Position numbers and translations under genes: made by a program. From assembly GCA_902805805.1 (NCBI GenBank), contig CADCUE010000018.1, positions 1 through 18,399 on the forward strand: a stretch of 18,399 nucleotides of DNA, given 5' to 3'. The notes under the pieces are model-generated. The model had not been told where the DNA came from and searched no databases. It saw only the letters and a program-made list of their open reading frames with translations. The first letter of the stretch is position 1, and the number at the start of each line of letters is the position of its first letter. This DNA comes from an uncultured Frankineae bacterium (lineage in GTDB: Bacteria > Actinomycetota > Actinomycetes > Mycobacteriales > SCTD01). This document shows, piece after piece, positions 7,114-13,761 of the stretch.

Positions 7114-8598
7114 ATGTCGACGCTGGCTGACCTGGTCCGTGCCCGGACGGTCCTCGGCGCCGCCGACCTCGGCTGGCTGCAGCGCCTGGTGGGCGAGTGG
7201 CAGCTGGTCGCCGACCTGTCCTTCGCCGACCTGGTGCTGCACGTCCGGACGACGGAAGGCAGCTGGCTGGCCGTCGCCCACATGCGCCCGACGACCGGGC
7301 CGACGGCCTATCCCCAGGACGTCGTGGGGGCCGAGCTGGCGGATAGCGCGGCGGAGCGCTTCGAGCGGGTGCTCGCCGGCCGTCGGGCGCCCGCCGGCGG
7401 GGAGCCCGACTGGCGGGCCGGGGTCCCGGTGCGGCATGAGCTGGTGCCGGTGCGCCGCGGATCGCGGGTGCTGGCCGTCCTGTCCCGCGACACCCACCTC
7501 AACGCCGCCCGCATGCCGAGCGCGCTGGAGCTGACCTACCTCACGACGGCCGGCGAGCTGCTCCAGATGGTCGGTGAGGGGCGCTTCCCGTTCCCCGGCT
7601 CGTCGACCGACCGCGAGCACGCGCCGCGGGTCGGGGACGGGCTGGTCCGCCTGGACCGGACGGGGCACGTCGTCTACGCGAGCCCCAACGCCCTGTCGGC
7701 CTACCGGCGGCTCGGGGTCAGCGGCGACCTGCTCGGCGCCCACCTCGGCCACACCATCGCGCGGCTGAGCGCAGCGCCCGGGGTGCTCGACGAGCCGCGC
7801 GGGTCGGCCGCGCTGGCGGCGGTGCTGCGCTTCGCCGAGCCCCGCGAGTCGGAGGTGGAGGCGCAGGGCGCCACGGTCCTGCTGCGGGCGCTGCCCCTGC
7901 ACCCGGGCGGCGAGCCGCACGGGGCGCTGGTGCTCGTCCGCGACGTCACCGAGCTGCGCCACCGCGACCGGCAGATCGTCGGCAAGGACGCGACGATCCG
8001 CGAGATCCACCACCGGGTGAAGAACAACCTGCAGACCGTGGCGGCGCTGCTGCGGCTGCAGGCGCGGCGGATGGACGTGCCGCAGGCACGAGCGGCCCTG
8101 GAGGAGTCCGTGCGCCGCGTCGCGTCCATCGCGCTCGTCCACGAGACCCTGTCGCAGGCGTTCCAGGACGTCGTGCCGTTCGACGAGATCGCCGACCGCG
8201 TGCTGGCGATGTGCGCCGAGGTCGCCGCTCCCGAGGCGTCGGTGGAGGTGGTGCGCACCGGCTCCTTCGGCGCGCTGCCGGCGGACGTGGCGACCGCACT
8301 GGCCATGGTGCTCACCGAGCTGGTGCAGAACGCGGTCGAGCACGCCTACCGCGACGGGACCCCCGGTCGCATCGCCGTGCACGCCGAGCAGGCCGACGCC
8401 GGCCTGCGGGTGGAGGTCGTCGACGACGGCGCCGGGCTCCCGGCGGGCTTCGACCTCACGACCAGCCCCCGCCTGGGCCTGCGCATCGTGCGGACGCTGG
8501 TGGACGGCGAGCTGCGCGGCACCTTGGCGCTGGAGCCCGGTCCGTCGGGCACGGGGACGCGCGCGGTGCTCGACGTCCCGCTGCCGGCGAGCCCGTGA
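7114..8598 (+). CDS. pdtaS: Sensor histidine kinase PdtaS (GAF-PAS-HisKA_2-HATPase_c)
   Basis: This 494-aa soluble histidine kinase is of the mycobacterial PdtaS type, whose known partner is the RNA-binding ANTAR regulator PdtaR. The N-terminal GAF-like domain (about 1-165) opens MSTLADLV and contains [21 protein letters not shown] domain (about 170-285) includes [14 protein letters not shown]. The HisKA_2 box [20 protein letters not shown] holds the phospho-acceptor among H299/H300. The ATPase domain has the N box [12 protein letters not shown] (401-412), the G1 box DDGAGL (437-442) and the G2 box LGLRIV. No membrane segments are seen. The close match to mycobacterial PdtaS runs the full length. 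No pdtaR lies in the window. The stop is 9 bp from that of whiB1, the same convergent arrangement I recall from Mycobacterium tuberculosis. Confidence 0.95.
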   Translation: MSTLADLVRARTVLGAADLGWLQRLVGEWQLVADLSFADLVLHVRTTEGSWLAVAHMRPTTGPTAYPQDVVGAELADSAAERFERVLAGRRAPAGGEPDWRAGVPVRHELVPVRRGSRVLAVLSRDTHLNAARMPSALELTYLTTAGELLQMVGEGRFPFPGSSTDREHAPRVGDGLVRLDRTGHVVYASPNALSAYRRLGVSGDLLGAHLGHTIARLSAAPGVLDEPRGSAALAAVLRFAEPRESEVEAQGATVLLRALPLHPGGEPHGALVLVRDVTELRHRDRQIVGKDATIREIHHRVKNNLQTVAALLRLQARRMDVPQARAALEESVRRVASIALVHETLSQAFQDVVPFDEIADRVLAMCAEVAAPEASVEVVRTGSFGALPADVATALAMVLTELVQNAVEHAYRDGTPGRIAVHAEQADAGLRVEVVDDGAGLPAGFDLTTSPRLGLRIVRTLVDGELRGTLALEPGPSGTGTRAVLDVPLPASP

Positions 8599-8607
8599 CC
8601 CGACAGG

Positions 8608-8859
8608 TCAGGCGGTCTGCGCGCGGGCCCGCGCGCCGCGCCGGGTGAGCGCCCGGCGCTCGTCCTCGCTCGTCCCGCCCCAGACGCCGGCGTCCTGACC
8701 GGTCTCGAGCGCCCAGCTCAGGCAGGGCTCGACGGCGGGACAGCGCTGGCAGACGATCTTGGCAGCGTTCACCTGCGTGGCCGCGGGGCCGGTCGTCCCG
8801 ATGGGGAAGAACAGCTCGGGGTCCTCGTCGCGGCAGAGAGCGGCGTGGCGCCAGTCCAT
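8608..8859 (-). CDS. whiB1: WhiB1-type iron-sulfur transcriptional regulator
   Basis: This 83-aa protein starts at ATG 8859, which is set by a GAGGAG Shine-Dalgarno at 8868-8873 (8 nt spacing) and by the MDWRH opening shared with mycobacterial WhiB1. The frame is open upstream to 8982, but that part is not family sequence. The four [4Fe-4S] ligands are C9, C37, C40 and C46. The GVWGG turn is at 58-62, followed by the basic DNA-binding tail ERRALTRRGARARA. WhiB1 is a NO-sensitive cluster protein that binds the primary sigma factor domain 4 and is essential in mycobacteria. The same upstream-downstream partners (pdtaS and a lipid kinase gene) flank it, which supports the orthology. Confidence 0.95.
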   Translation of the reverse strand: MDWRHAALCRDEDPELFFPIGTTGPAATQVNAAKIVCQRCPAVEPCLSWALETGQDAGVWGGTSEDERRALTRRGARARAQTA

Positions 8860-8912
8860 GCGTCCAACTCCTCGTGTCCGCGGCCGCAGGCCCTCGCCCG
8901 TCGACCGCACGT

Positions 8913-8933
8913 CCCGGAGCGCTGCGCTCCGGG
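8913..8933. repeat. 21-bp perfect palindrome in the whiB1 leader region
   Basis: Arms CCCGGAGCG (8913-8921) and CGCTCCGGG (8925-8933) are exact complements around CTG. It lies 54 bp upstream of the whiB1 start and would form a very stable hairpin if transcribed. No T-run follows on either strand. It may be a leader hairpin, an attenuator or an operator. Confidence 0.5.
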
Positions 8934-8995
8934 CCTGCTGTGCTGCGGTCCACCGCCTGGAGGTCGCATCGTCCGGGATCACCGGGAGCGGACCG

Positions 8996-9009
8996 GAAAG
9001 GCGCCTTTC
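8996..9009. promoter_or_regulatory. Perfect 14-bp palindrome upstream of whiB1
   Basis: GAAAGGCGCCTTTC is a perfect palindrome in a region otherwise nearly free of A/T runs. The symmetric AAA/TTT half-sites are typical of a dimeric regulator's operator. The regulator is unknown. It lies about 137 bp upstream of the whiB1 start codon. Confidence 0.4.
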
Positions 9010-9152
9010 TCGAAGCGGTCCCAGCGTTGCACCGCGGGCACGATCATGGCAAGAGCCGTGCCCACCGGTTCCCCGCCGGGAGATGTCGCCTTGGTCACGT
9101 CCGTTCGGGCGTGTCCCCGCCGCCTGTCCCCATCATCCGAGGACTCACACCT

Positions 9153-9164
9153 GCGAGGCCTCGC
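9153..9164 (-). terminator. Palindrome just downstream of the lipid kinase stop
   Basis: GCGAGGCCTCGC is a perfect palindrome 12 bp past the TGA at 9179-9177. As RNA only a short stem with a tight loop could form, and no U-run follows, so a terminator role is weakly supported. Confidence 0.3.
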
Positions 9165-9176
9165 GGATCGCGACGC

Positions 9177-10097
9177 TCAGAGCACGACGTCCAGGGCGCG
9201 GGGGACCGAGCGGAACACGACCTCGCTGCGGTCGCCGAGGTCGTCGCCGTCGACCTGGAAGGCGAGCGGCCGGTCGGCGCGCAGGACGAACTCCGGCTCG
9301 TCGTGCAGCCGCAGCAGGTCGCGTCCACGCGGCCGCGGGTCGCGAGCCAGGATCTGGCGCAGGTGGTTGAGCGTCGACAGCGTCCCCAGGCGGCGCAGCG
9401 CGAACAGGTCGAGTCCGGTGTCGAAGGACGCCTCGGGGCACGGCTGCACCGGACGCGGCCCGAGGTAGGTCCACGGCGTGGTGTTGCAGACCAGGGCCAG
9501 GCCGATCCGCTCGGGTGCGCGGTCACCGACCTGCACCGTCATGGCGGGCTCCTTGCGCTGCGCGCCGAGGAAGAAGTGCTGCACGCCCTGACGGACGAAC
9601 AGGCCAGGCGTCGCCTTGCGGCCGTCGCGCCGCCGTCCCTCCACGCGGCGCACCACCTCGGCGTCGAGGCCGAGACCCGCGCAGAAGGTGAACCAGCGGT
9701 CGCCGGCCGTCGCGAGGCCCACGGTGCGCCGGCGGCCGTGGCGCAGGGAGCCGAGCAGGTGACCGGTCGCCTCGATGGCGGTCTCGGGCAGGCCGAGCGC
9801 GCGGGCGAAGACGTTGGCGTTGCCGCCCGGCACGACACCGAGCGCCGGCAGCCCCGCCGAGGGGCCGTCGGCCAGCAGGCCGTTCACCACCTCGTTGACC
9901 GTGCCGTCACCGCCGAGAGCCACGACGACGTCGAGGCCCTCGACCACGGCCTGCCGGGCGAGGGAGGTGGCGTGACCGCGTGCCTCGGTCTGGACGACGT
10001 CGAGCTTGGTCTCGCTCGACAGCGCGTAGGCGAGCACGTCGCGCATGCCGGGTGTCGTGGCTGTGGCCTTGGGGTTGACGACCAGCAGCGCGCGCAT
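9177..10097 (-). CDS. Diacylglycerol/lipid kinase family protein
   Basis: This 306-aa protein has the DAGK catalytic domain, which phosphorylates a lipid hydroxyl (diacylglycerol, sphingosine-like or another lipid) with ATP at the membrane face. It opens MRALLVVNPKAT, the usual N-terminal strand and loop. The nucleotide-binding GGDGTVNEV is at 62-70 and PGGNANVFAR at 90-99. FCAGLGLDAEVV and the C-terminal VDGDD (in the QVDGDDLG stretch) complete the family pattern. Start ATG 10097 lacks a Shine-Dalgarno sequence but has TATCCT 7 nt upstream, so it is probably leaderless. A related gene sits beside whiB1 and pdtaS in mycobacteria, as far as I recall. The exact lipid substrate cannot be inferred. 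Confidence 0.92.
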   Translation of the reverse strand: MRALLVVNPKATATTPGMRDVLAYALSSETKLDVVQTEARGHATSLARQAVVEGLDVVVALGGDGTVNEVVNGLLADGPSAGLPALGVVPGGNANVFARALGLPETAIEATGHLLGSLRHGRRRTVGLATAGDRWFTFCAGLGLDAEVVRRVEGRRRDGRKATPGLFVRQGVQHFFLGAQRKEPAMTVQVGDRAPERIGLALVCNTTPWTYLGPRPVQPCPEASFDTGLDLFALRRLGTLSTLNHLRQILARDPRPRGRDLLRLHDEPEFVLRADRPLAFQVDGDDLGDRSEVVFRSVPRALDVVL

Positions 10098-10104
10098 GGC
10101 TCAG

Positions 10105-10124
10105 AGGATATCCGGCACTAGCCT
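10105..10124. promoter_or_regulatory. Divergent leaderless promoter pair (lipid kinase / membrane protein)
   Basis: The gap between the two start codons is only 35 bp (10098-10132). On the minus strand TATCCT (10110-10105) ends 7 nt before ATG 10097. On the plus strand TAGCCT (10119-10124) ends 8 nt before GTG 10133. Both fit TANNNT at leaderless spacing, and neither gene has a Shine-Dalgarno sequence. The two RNA polymerase footprints would overlap, so the genes may compete for transcription. Confidence 0.5.
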
Positions 10125-10132
10125 GCTCAACC

Positions 10133-10510
10133 GTGAGCCTGAGGTCGCCTGTCGCGCGCGCCGCGCTGCTCGTCGCCGTCGAGGGCGCGGCCCTGACGGT
10201 CCTCGGCACGGCGTACGGCCTCGCCGGCGCACTCGGCGACCCCTTCGACCGCACGGCGACGTTCCTCGAGGCGGGTCTGGCCGTGCTGGTCGGCGTGCTG
10301 GCGCTGGTCGTGGCGCGGGGCCTGGCCCGGGTGCAGGGCTGGTCGCGCTCGCCGGCCGTCGTCCTGCAGCTGCTCGCCCTGCCGGTCGGGATCGGCCTGG
10401 TCCAGGGCGAGGTGTGGGTCGCCGCGGTGCCGGTCCTGCTGCTGGCCGCCGGGGTCCTGTACTGCCTGGCGGCACCCGAGGCGCGGCTGGCCTTCCGCGG
10501 GCTGGCGTAG
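10133..10510 (+). CDS. Small integral membrane protein, function unknown
   Basis: This 125-aa protein starts at GTG 10133 and ends with TAG at 10508-10510. It is almost wholly hydrophobic, with about four membrane segments: residues 7-30, 43-62, 72-90 and 94-114. A short polar loop (GDPFDRTATF) lies between segments 1 and 2, and RVQGWSRSP lies between 2 and 3. This four-helix layout is common among uncharacterised actinobacterial membrane proteins, and I cannot name a family. The probable -10 box TAGCCT lies 8 nt upstream, with no Shine-Dalgarno sequence. It is transcribed divergently from the lipid kinase gene and converges on sigF with only 10 bp between stop codons. Confidence 0.8.
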   Translation: MSLRSPVARAALLVAVEGAALTVLGTAYGLAGALGDPFDRTATFLEAGLAVLVGVLALVVARGLARVQGWSRSPAVVLQLLALPVGIGLVQGEVWVAAVPVLLLAAGVLYCLAAPEARLAFRGLA

Positions 10511-10524
10511 GCCCGGGCGCCTAC
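10507..10524. terminator. Inverted repeat containing both convergent stop codons
   Basis: GTAGGC (10507-10512) and GCCTAC (10519-10524) are exact complements around a 6-bp CCGGGC centre. The TAG stop of the membrane protein (10508-10510) lies in the left arm and the TAG stop of sigF (10523-10521) in the right arm. It may act as a compact bidirectional terminator. There is no T-run, so this is a structural inference only. Confidence 0.4.
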
Positions 10525-11405
10525 TCCTCGACGAGCAGGCCCTGCCGCAGCTGGGCGAGGGTGCGGGCCAGCAGCCGCGAGACGTGCATCTGGCTGATGC
10601 CCAGCTCGCCGGCGATCTGGGACTGCGTCATGTTGCCGAAGAAGCGCAGCATGAGGATCTTCTTCTCGCGGGGCGGCAGCTGCTCGAGCAGGGGCTTGAG
10701 CGACTCGCGGTACTCCACGCCCTCGAGCGCGTCGTCCATCATGCCGAGCGAGTCCGCCACGGCCGGGGAGTCGTCGTCCCCGCCGTCCGGGGCGTCCAGG
10801 CTCACCGCGGAGTAGGCGTTGGCCGACTCCAGGCCCTCGAGGATCTCCTCCTCGCTCAGGCCCAGGTGCTGGGCGAGCTCGGCCACGGTCGGCGAACGGC
10901 CGTTCTTCTGCGACAGCTCGCTCGTCGCCTTGGTCAGGCTGAGCTTGAGCTCCTGCAGGCGGCGGGGGACGCGGATCGCCCAGCCCTTGTCGCGGAAGTG
11001 GCGCTTGATCTCGCCGACGATCGTCGGCGTGGCGTAGGTCGAGAACTCCACGCCCCGCTCCAGGTCGAACCGGTCGACCGACTTGATCAGCCCGATGGTC
11101 GCCACCTGCACCAGGTCGTCCAGCGGCTCACCGCGGTTGCGGAAGCGCCGAGCGAGGTACTCGACCAGCGGCAGGTGCGCCTCGACGAGCTGCTCGCGCA
11201 GCCGCGCGCGCTCGGGGTGGTCCGCGGGCAGCTCCTGCAGCCGCAGGAACATCTCGCGCGCCTTGGCCCGGTCGGCGGCGGTGCGCTCCTGGCGCAGCGT
11301 CAGCGGCACGACCACCGCCTCCTCCTGCGCCGGGACGCCCTCCACCAGCGGACCGGCGTCGGGGTCGGCGGGGAGAGCGGGATCGAGTCCGGTGGCGTCG
11401 ATCAC
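10521..11405 (-). CDS. sigF: SigF/SigB-family RNA polymerase sigma factor
   Basis: This 294-aa general-stress (group 3) sigma factor starts at GTG 11405. An acidic N-terminal tail (1-45) is followed by sigma region 2 (about 70-150) with EPLDDLVQVATIGLIKSVDRFD and FSTYATPTIVGEIKRHFRD. Region 3 (about 150-220) contains GRSPTVAELAQHLGLSEEEI. Region 4 (about 235-290) contains LPPREKKILMLRFFGNMTQS and the helix-turn-helix SQIAGELGISQMHVSRLLAR. It is most like actinobacterial SigF and Bacillus SigB. Its start overlaps the anti-sigma stop as GTGA, so the two are translationally coupled and probably held near 1:1. In related species this sigma factor controls stress and stationary-phase genes. Confidence 0.95.
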   Translation of the reverse strand: MIDATGLDPALPADPDAGPLVEGVPAQEEAVVVPLTLRQERTAADRAKAREMFLRLQELPADHPERARLREQLVEAHLPLVEYLARRFRNRGEPLDDLVQVATIGLIKSVDRFDLERGVEFSTYATPTIVGEIKRHFRDKGWAIRVPRRLQELKLSLTKATSELSQKNGRSPTVAELAQHLGLSEEEILEGLESANAYSAVSLDAPDGGDDDSPAVADSLGMMDDALEGVEYRESLKPLLEQLPPREKKILMLRFFGNMTQSQIAGELGISQMHVSRLLARTLAQLRQGLLVEE

Positions 11406-11860
11406 AGTGCGGGACCGGTGTCGAGCGCCGTGTCGCCGCTGGCCTTGCGCTTGTGGAGCGACAGCGTCACGCGGTCGTCGGCGTCGACCGAGCTGTCGAC
11501 CTCGCCGGCCAGGGCGGTGAGCACGGTCCAGGCGAAGGTGTCGCGGGACGGCTCGAGACCGTCGAGGGTCAGCACGCTGACGTCGATCCGGATCGCGTCG
11601 GCCGTGAGCTCGAAGCTGCACTCGAGGTCGGCGCCGGGCAGCGCCTGGGTGAGCAGCATCGCGCAGGCCTCGTCGACCGCGATGCGGAGGTCCTCGATGT
11701 CGTCGATGGTGAAGTCGAGCCGCGAGGCCAGGCTGGCCGTCGCCGTGCGGAGCACGGACAGGTAGGCCCCCGCCGCCGGCAGCCGGAGCACGACGATGTC
11801 GCGCCCGGACCCGGACGGGCCCGCGCCGTCCACCTGGGTCGTGCCCTCCAACTCGGCCAT
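11402..11860 (-). CDS. usfX: UsfX/RsbW-type anti-sigma factor
   Basis: This 152-aa protein has the GHKL (RsbW/SpoIIAB) ATPase fold and should bind and silence the SigF encoded just downstream. Start ATG 11860 is supported by GGAGGGG at 11863-11869; a longer frame to 11917 has no such signal. The core IEDLRIAVDEACAML (55-69) matches the mycobacterial UsfX helix, and FAWTVLTALAGEVD (109-122) matches its C-terminal motif. As in UsfX, the N-box asparagine found in RsbW (EACTNAV) is replaced, here giving EACAMLL. The ATP site is therefore divergent, and kinase activity on an anti-anti-sigma is uncertain. No anti-anti-sigma (STAS) gene is present in the window. A leader stem could cover the Shine-Dalgarno sequence. 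Confidence 0.88.
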   Translation of the reverse strand: MAELEGTTQVDGAGPSGSGRDIVVLRLPAAGAYLSVLRTATASLASRLDFTIDDIEDLRIAVDEACAMLLTQALPGADLECSFELTADAIRIDVSVLTLDGLEPSRDTFAWTVLTALAGEVDSSVDADDRVTLSLHKRKASGDTALDTGPAL

Positions 11861-11866
11861 GCCCCC

Positions 11867-11922
11867 TCCGGGTGCCGGCGCGCGGCCGGCGGTCGTTGCG
11901 GTGCTGCGCCCGGGCACCCGGA
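11867..11922 (-). promoter_or_regulatory. Long-range stem that would occlude the usfX ribosome binding site
   Basis: Segments 11867-11876 and 11913-11922 are exact 10-bp complements separated by 36 bases. In the minus-strand leader the right arm is transcribed first. The left arm includes the GGA of the usfX GGAGG (11869-11865). If formed, the stem would hide part of the Shine-Dalgarno sequence and lower UsfX, and by coupling SigF, translation. The inner 36 bases are GC-rich and could fold otherwise. Regulation by this structure is inference. Confidence 0.4.
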
Positions 11923-11953
11923 CGCCGCAGAGCCGTGGGCTCCGCTGCCGTCG

Positions 11954-11959
11954 ATCCTA
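11954..11959 (-). promoter_or_regulatory. Candidate -10 box for usfX-sigF
   Basis: On the minus strand TAGGAT fits TANNNT. Transcription would start near 11947, giving a leader of about 87 nt that contains both arms of the stem described above. The SigF-type motif (GTTT near -35 with GGGTAT near -10) is not seen, so autoregulation by SigF is not supported here. Confidence 0.35.
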
Positions 11960-12008
11960 TGCCGGTCCGGGGCCCGGCCGTCGGAGCTGCGCCGCAGCGG
12001 CAGGCCGC

Positions 12009-13736
12009 ATGCTCGAGGACGTGGACCTCGCCGACCAGCTGCGCTCGCGCGGTCTGCGGGAGCGCGGCCCGCTCGGGCTGGTCCTGGGCGCGCGGGCGGT
12101 CGGGCTGGGCTGGTCCGGCGGCAGCCTGCAGGTCGCCGCCGACCCGGTCGAGGTCGTCCGTGCCGCGGAGCCCCTTCGACCGCGGTGGACCTGGTGGTCG
12201 GCGCGGGAGACGGCTCGACCGCTCGTCGCGCGACGCCTGCACCTGCGGGCGTGCTGGGACCTCGGGGCGGTCGGTCGGCTGGCGCACGGCCTGCGGCGCG
12301 ACGACCCGTCCGCCGTGTGGGCGGCGGCCCACGGGCTGCCCGAGCCGGCGCAGCTCGCGCCGGGCGGGACCGACCTGTTCGACCTCGACGCACCGGACGG
12401 CTCGCCCGTGCGCCCGGACGGCCAGCTCAGCCGCGAGTGGCTGCGCGGCGCCTGGCGGGACGAGCCGGGGCACTGGGCCGAGCTGGCCGTGCAGCTGCAG
12501 TCGGCGCAGGAGCGGCTGCTGAGCGCGCTGCCCGACCCGCGCCCGCGCGCGCGTCCGCCGTCGCTGGCGGTCCTCACCGCCTGGGCGGAGTCGGCGGCGG
12601 CGCTGCTGGCCGTCGAGCTCGAGCGGGACGGACTGCCGCTGGACGGGTCGGTCGCCTCGGCGCTGCTGACCGAGGTCCTCGGTCCGACCCCGGCCGACGA
12701 GGCCGAGGCCGCCGCGCGCTCGGCCGAGCGCGACGCCGAGGTCCTGCGCGAGTTCCCCGGCCCGCCGGTCGACCTGCGCTCGCCCTCGCAGGTCAAGGCC
12801 CTGCTGGCGCGGCAGGGGTTCGAGCTGCCGGACACCCGGTCCTGGCGGCTGGAGCCGCACGCGGCGACCTCGCCGGCGGTCGCGGCGCTGCTGCGCTGGC
12901 GCAAGGCCGAGCGGCTCGCGACGACGTACGGACCGTCCTGGCTGGCCCGCTCGGTCGGAGCGGACGGCCGCCTGCGCGGCTCGTGGCGCGCGGCCGACGG
13001 CGCGTCCGGCCGGATGACGGCGTCGGCCGGGCTGCACAACCTGCCGGCCGAGCTGCGGCCCGCCGTCCGGGCCGGACCCGGTCACCTGCTCGTGCGTGCC
13101 GACCTCGGCCAGGTCGAGCCGCGCGTGCTCGCGGCCGTGTCCGGCGACCCCGGGCTGGCCCGCGCCGCCGCCCAGGACGACCTGTACGCCCCCGTCGCCG
13201 CGGCGCTGGGCTGCGACCGGCCGACGGCCAAGGTGGCGGTCCTCGCGGCGATGTACGGGCAGACCTCCGGCACCGCCGGTGCGGCCCTGCGGGACCTCGA
13301 CCGGGCCTACCCGGTCGCCATGGCCCACCTGCGCGCCGCCGAGCAGGCCGGCCTGCGGGGGACCGACCTGCGGACGTACGGCGGGCGCCTGCTCCGGCTG
13401 TCGGCCGGACCGGCGGCGGTCCCCGTCGGTGAGCACGTCGCGCCCTCCGGCGCGGGCCGGTTCGCCCGCAACGCCGTGGTGCAGGGCGCCGCGGCCGAGC
13501 TGTTCAAGGCCTGGGCCGCGACCGTGCGCGACGGCGTGGCCCTGCTCGACGGGTCGATCGTGCTGTGCCTGCACGACGAGCTGCTGCTGCACGTGCCCGA
13601 GCGGTCCGGCCGCGCCGCCGCCGACCTGCTGTCCGACGCGCTGCAGGCGACGGCGTCCTGGTGGGCCGCCGGCTCCGGGGTGCGCTTCGTCGCCGAGGTG
13701 CAGGTCGCGAGCAGCTGGGCCGACGCCCACGGCTGA
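12009..13736 (+). CDS. Reduced DNA polymerase I-like protein (actinobacterial 3'-5' exonuclease/polymerase family)
   Basis: This 575-aa family A polymerase lacks the 5' nuclease domain of Pol I. The start is taken as ATG 12009 (MLEDVDLADQ); the frame upstream is shadow. The N-terminal 200 residues match the actinobacterial 'bifunctional 3'-5' exonuclease/DNA polymerase' layout (CWDLGAVGRL). I see no clear exo I D-x-E, so proofreading activity is doubtful. The polymerase motifs are intact. Motif A has D365 in RADLGQVEPRVL, with E370 and R372. Motif B has R404, K408 and Y416-G417, with the same spacing as E. coli R754/K758/Y766. Motif C is H522-D523-E524 in CLHDELLLHVP. The role is unknown; repair or stress-related synthesis is plausible given the adjacent divergent sigF operon. 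Confidence 0.9.
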   Translation: MLEDVDLADQLRSRGLRERGPLGLVLGARAVGLGWSGGSLQVAADPVEVVRAAEPLRPRWTWWSARETARPLVARRLHLRACWDLGAVGRLAHGLRRDDPSAVWAAAHGLPEPAQLAPGGTDLFDLDAPDGSPVRPDGQLSREWLRGAWRDEPGHWAELAVQLQSAQERLLSALPDPRPRARPPSLAVLTAWAESAAALLAVELERDGLPLDGSVASALLTEVLGPTPADEAEAAARSAERDAEVLREFPGPPVDLRSPSQVKALLARQGFELPDTRSWRLEPHAATSPAVAALLRWRKAERLATTYGPSWLARSVGADGRLRGSWRAADGASGRMTASAGLHNLPAELRPAVRAGPGHLLVRADLGQVEPRVLAAVSGDPGLARAAAQDDLYAPVAAALGCDRPTAKVAVLAAMYGQTSGTAGAALRDLDRAYPVAMAHLRAAEQAGLRGTDLRTYGGRLLRLSAGPAAVPVGEHVAPSGAGRFARNAVVQGAAAELFKAWAATVRDGVALLDGSIVLCLHDELLLHVPERSGRAAADLLSDALQATASWWAAGSGVRFVAEVQVASSWADAHG

Positions 13737-13747
13737 GCCGCAGGCGT

Positions 13748-13760
13748 CCGGCGGAGCCGG
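13748..13760. terminator. Small stem-loop between convergent genes
   Basis: CCGGC (13748-13752) and GCCGG (13756-13760) form a 5-bp stem with a 3-base loop, lying between the polymerase-like stop (13736) and the GNAT stop (13762). It may serve both transcripts. The support is weak because the stem is short and has no T-run. Confidence 0.3.
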
Positions 13761-13761
13761 G

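Larger units (their letters stand above)
8860..9176. other. 317-bp gene-free region upstream of whiB1
   Basis: This is the only gene-free stretch over 300 bp. It holds the whiB1 Shine-Dalgarno and leader, plus three perfect palindromes. A 21-bp one at 8913-8933 has CCCGGAGCG and CGCTCCGGG arms, GAAAGGCGCCTTTC lies at 8996-9009, and GCGAGGCCTCGC at 9153-9164, just past the lipid kinase stop. No TA dinucleotide occurs anywhere from 8821 to 9180, so no TANNNT -10 hexamer exists on either strand. No convincing small ORF or RNA gene is seen. The palindrome at 9153 may terminate the lipid kinase transcript, and the other two may be regulatory. Confidence 0.6.

Noticed and set aside
8860..8982. A 41-residue N-terminal extension of WhiB1
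   Set aside because: WhiB1 proteins start MDWRH, and a good Shine-Dalgarno sequence sits just before that ATG.
9093..9116. Weak inverted repeat GGTCACG...CGTGTCC downstream of the lipid kinase
   Set aside because: Only 6 of 7 positions match with a 10-bp spacer, which is expected by chance in sequence this GC-rich.
10521..13730. A 1069-codon open frame on the minus strand running through the polymerase-like gene into sigF
   Set aside because: Only the sigF part (to 11405) looks like protein. The rest is Arg/Gly/Gln-rich antisense of the polymerase gene, which has clear motifs A, B and C.
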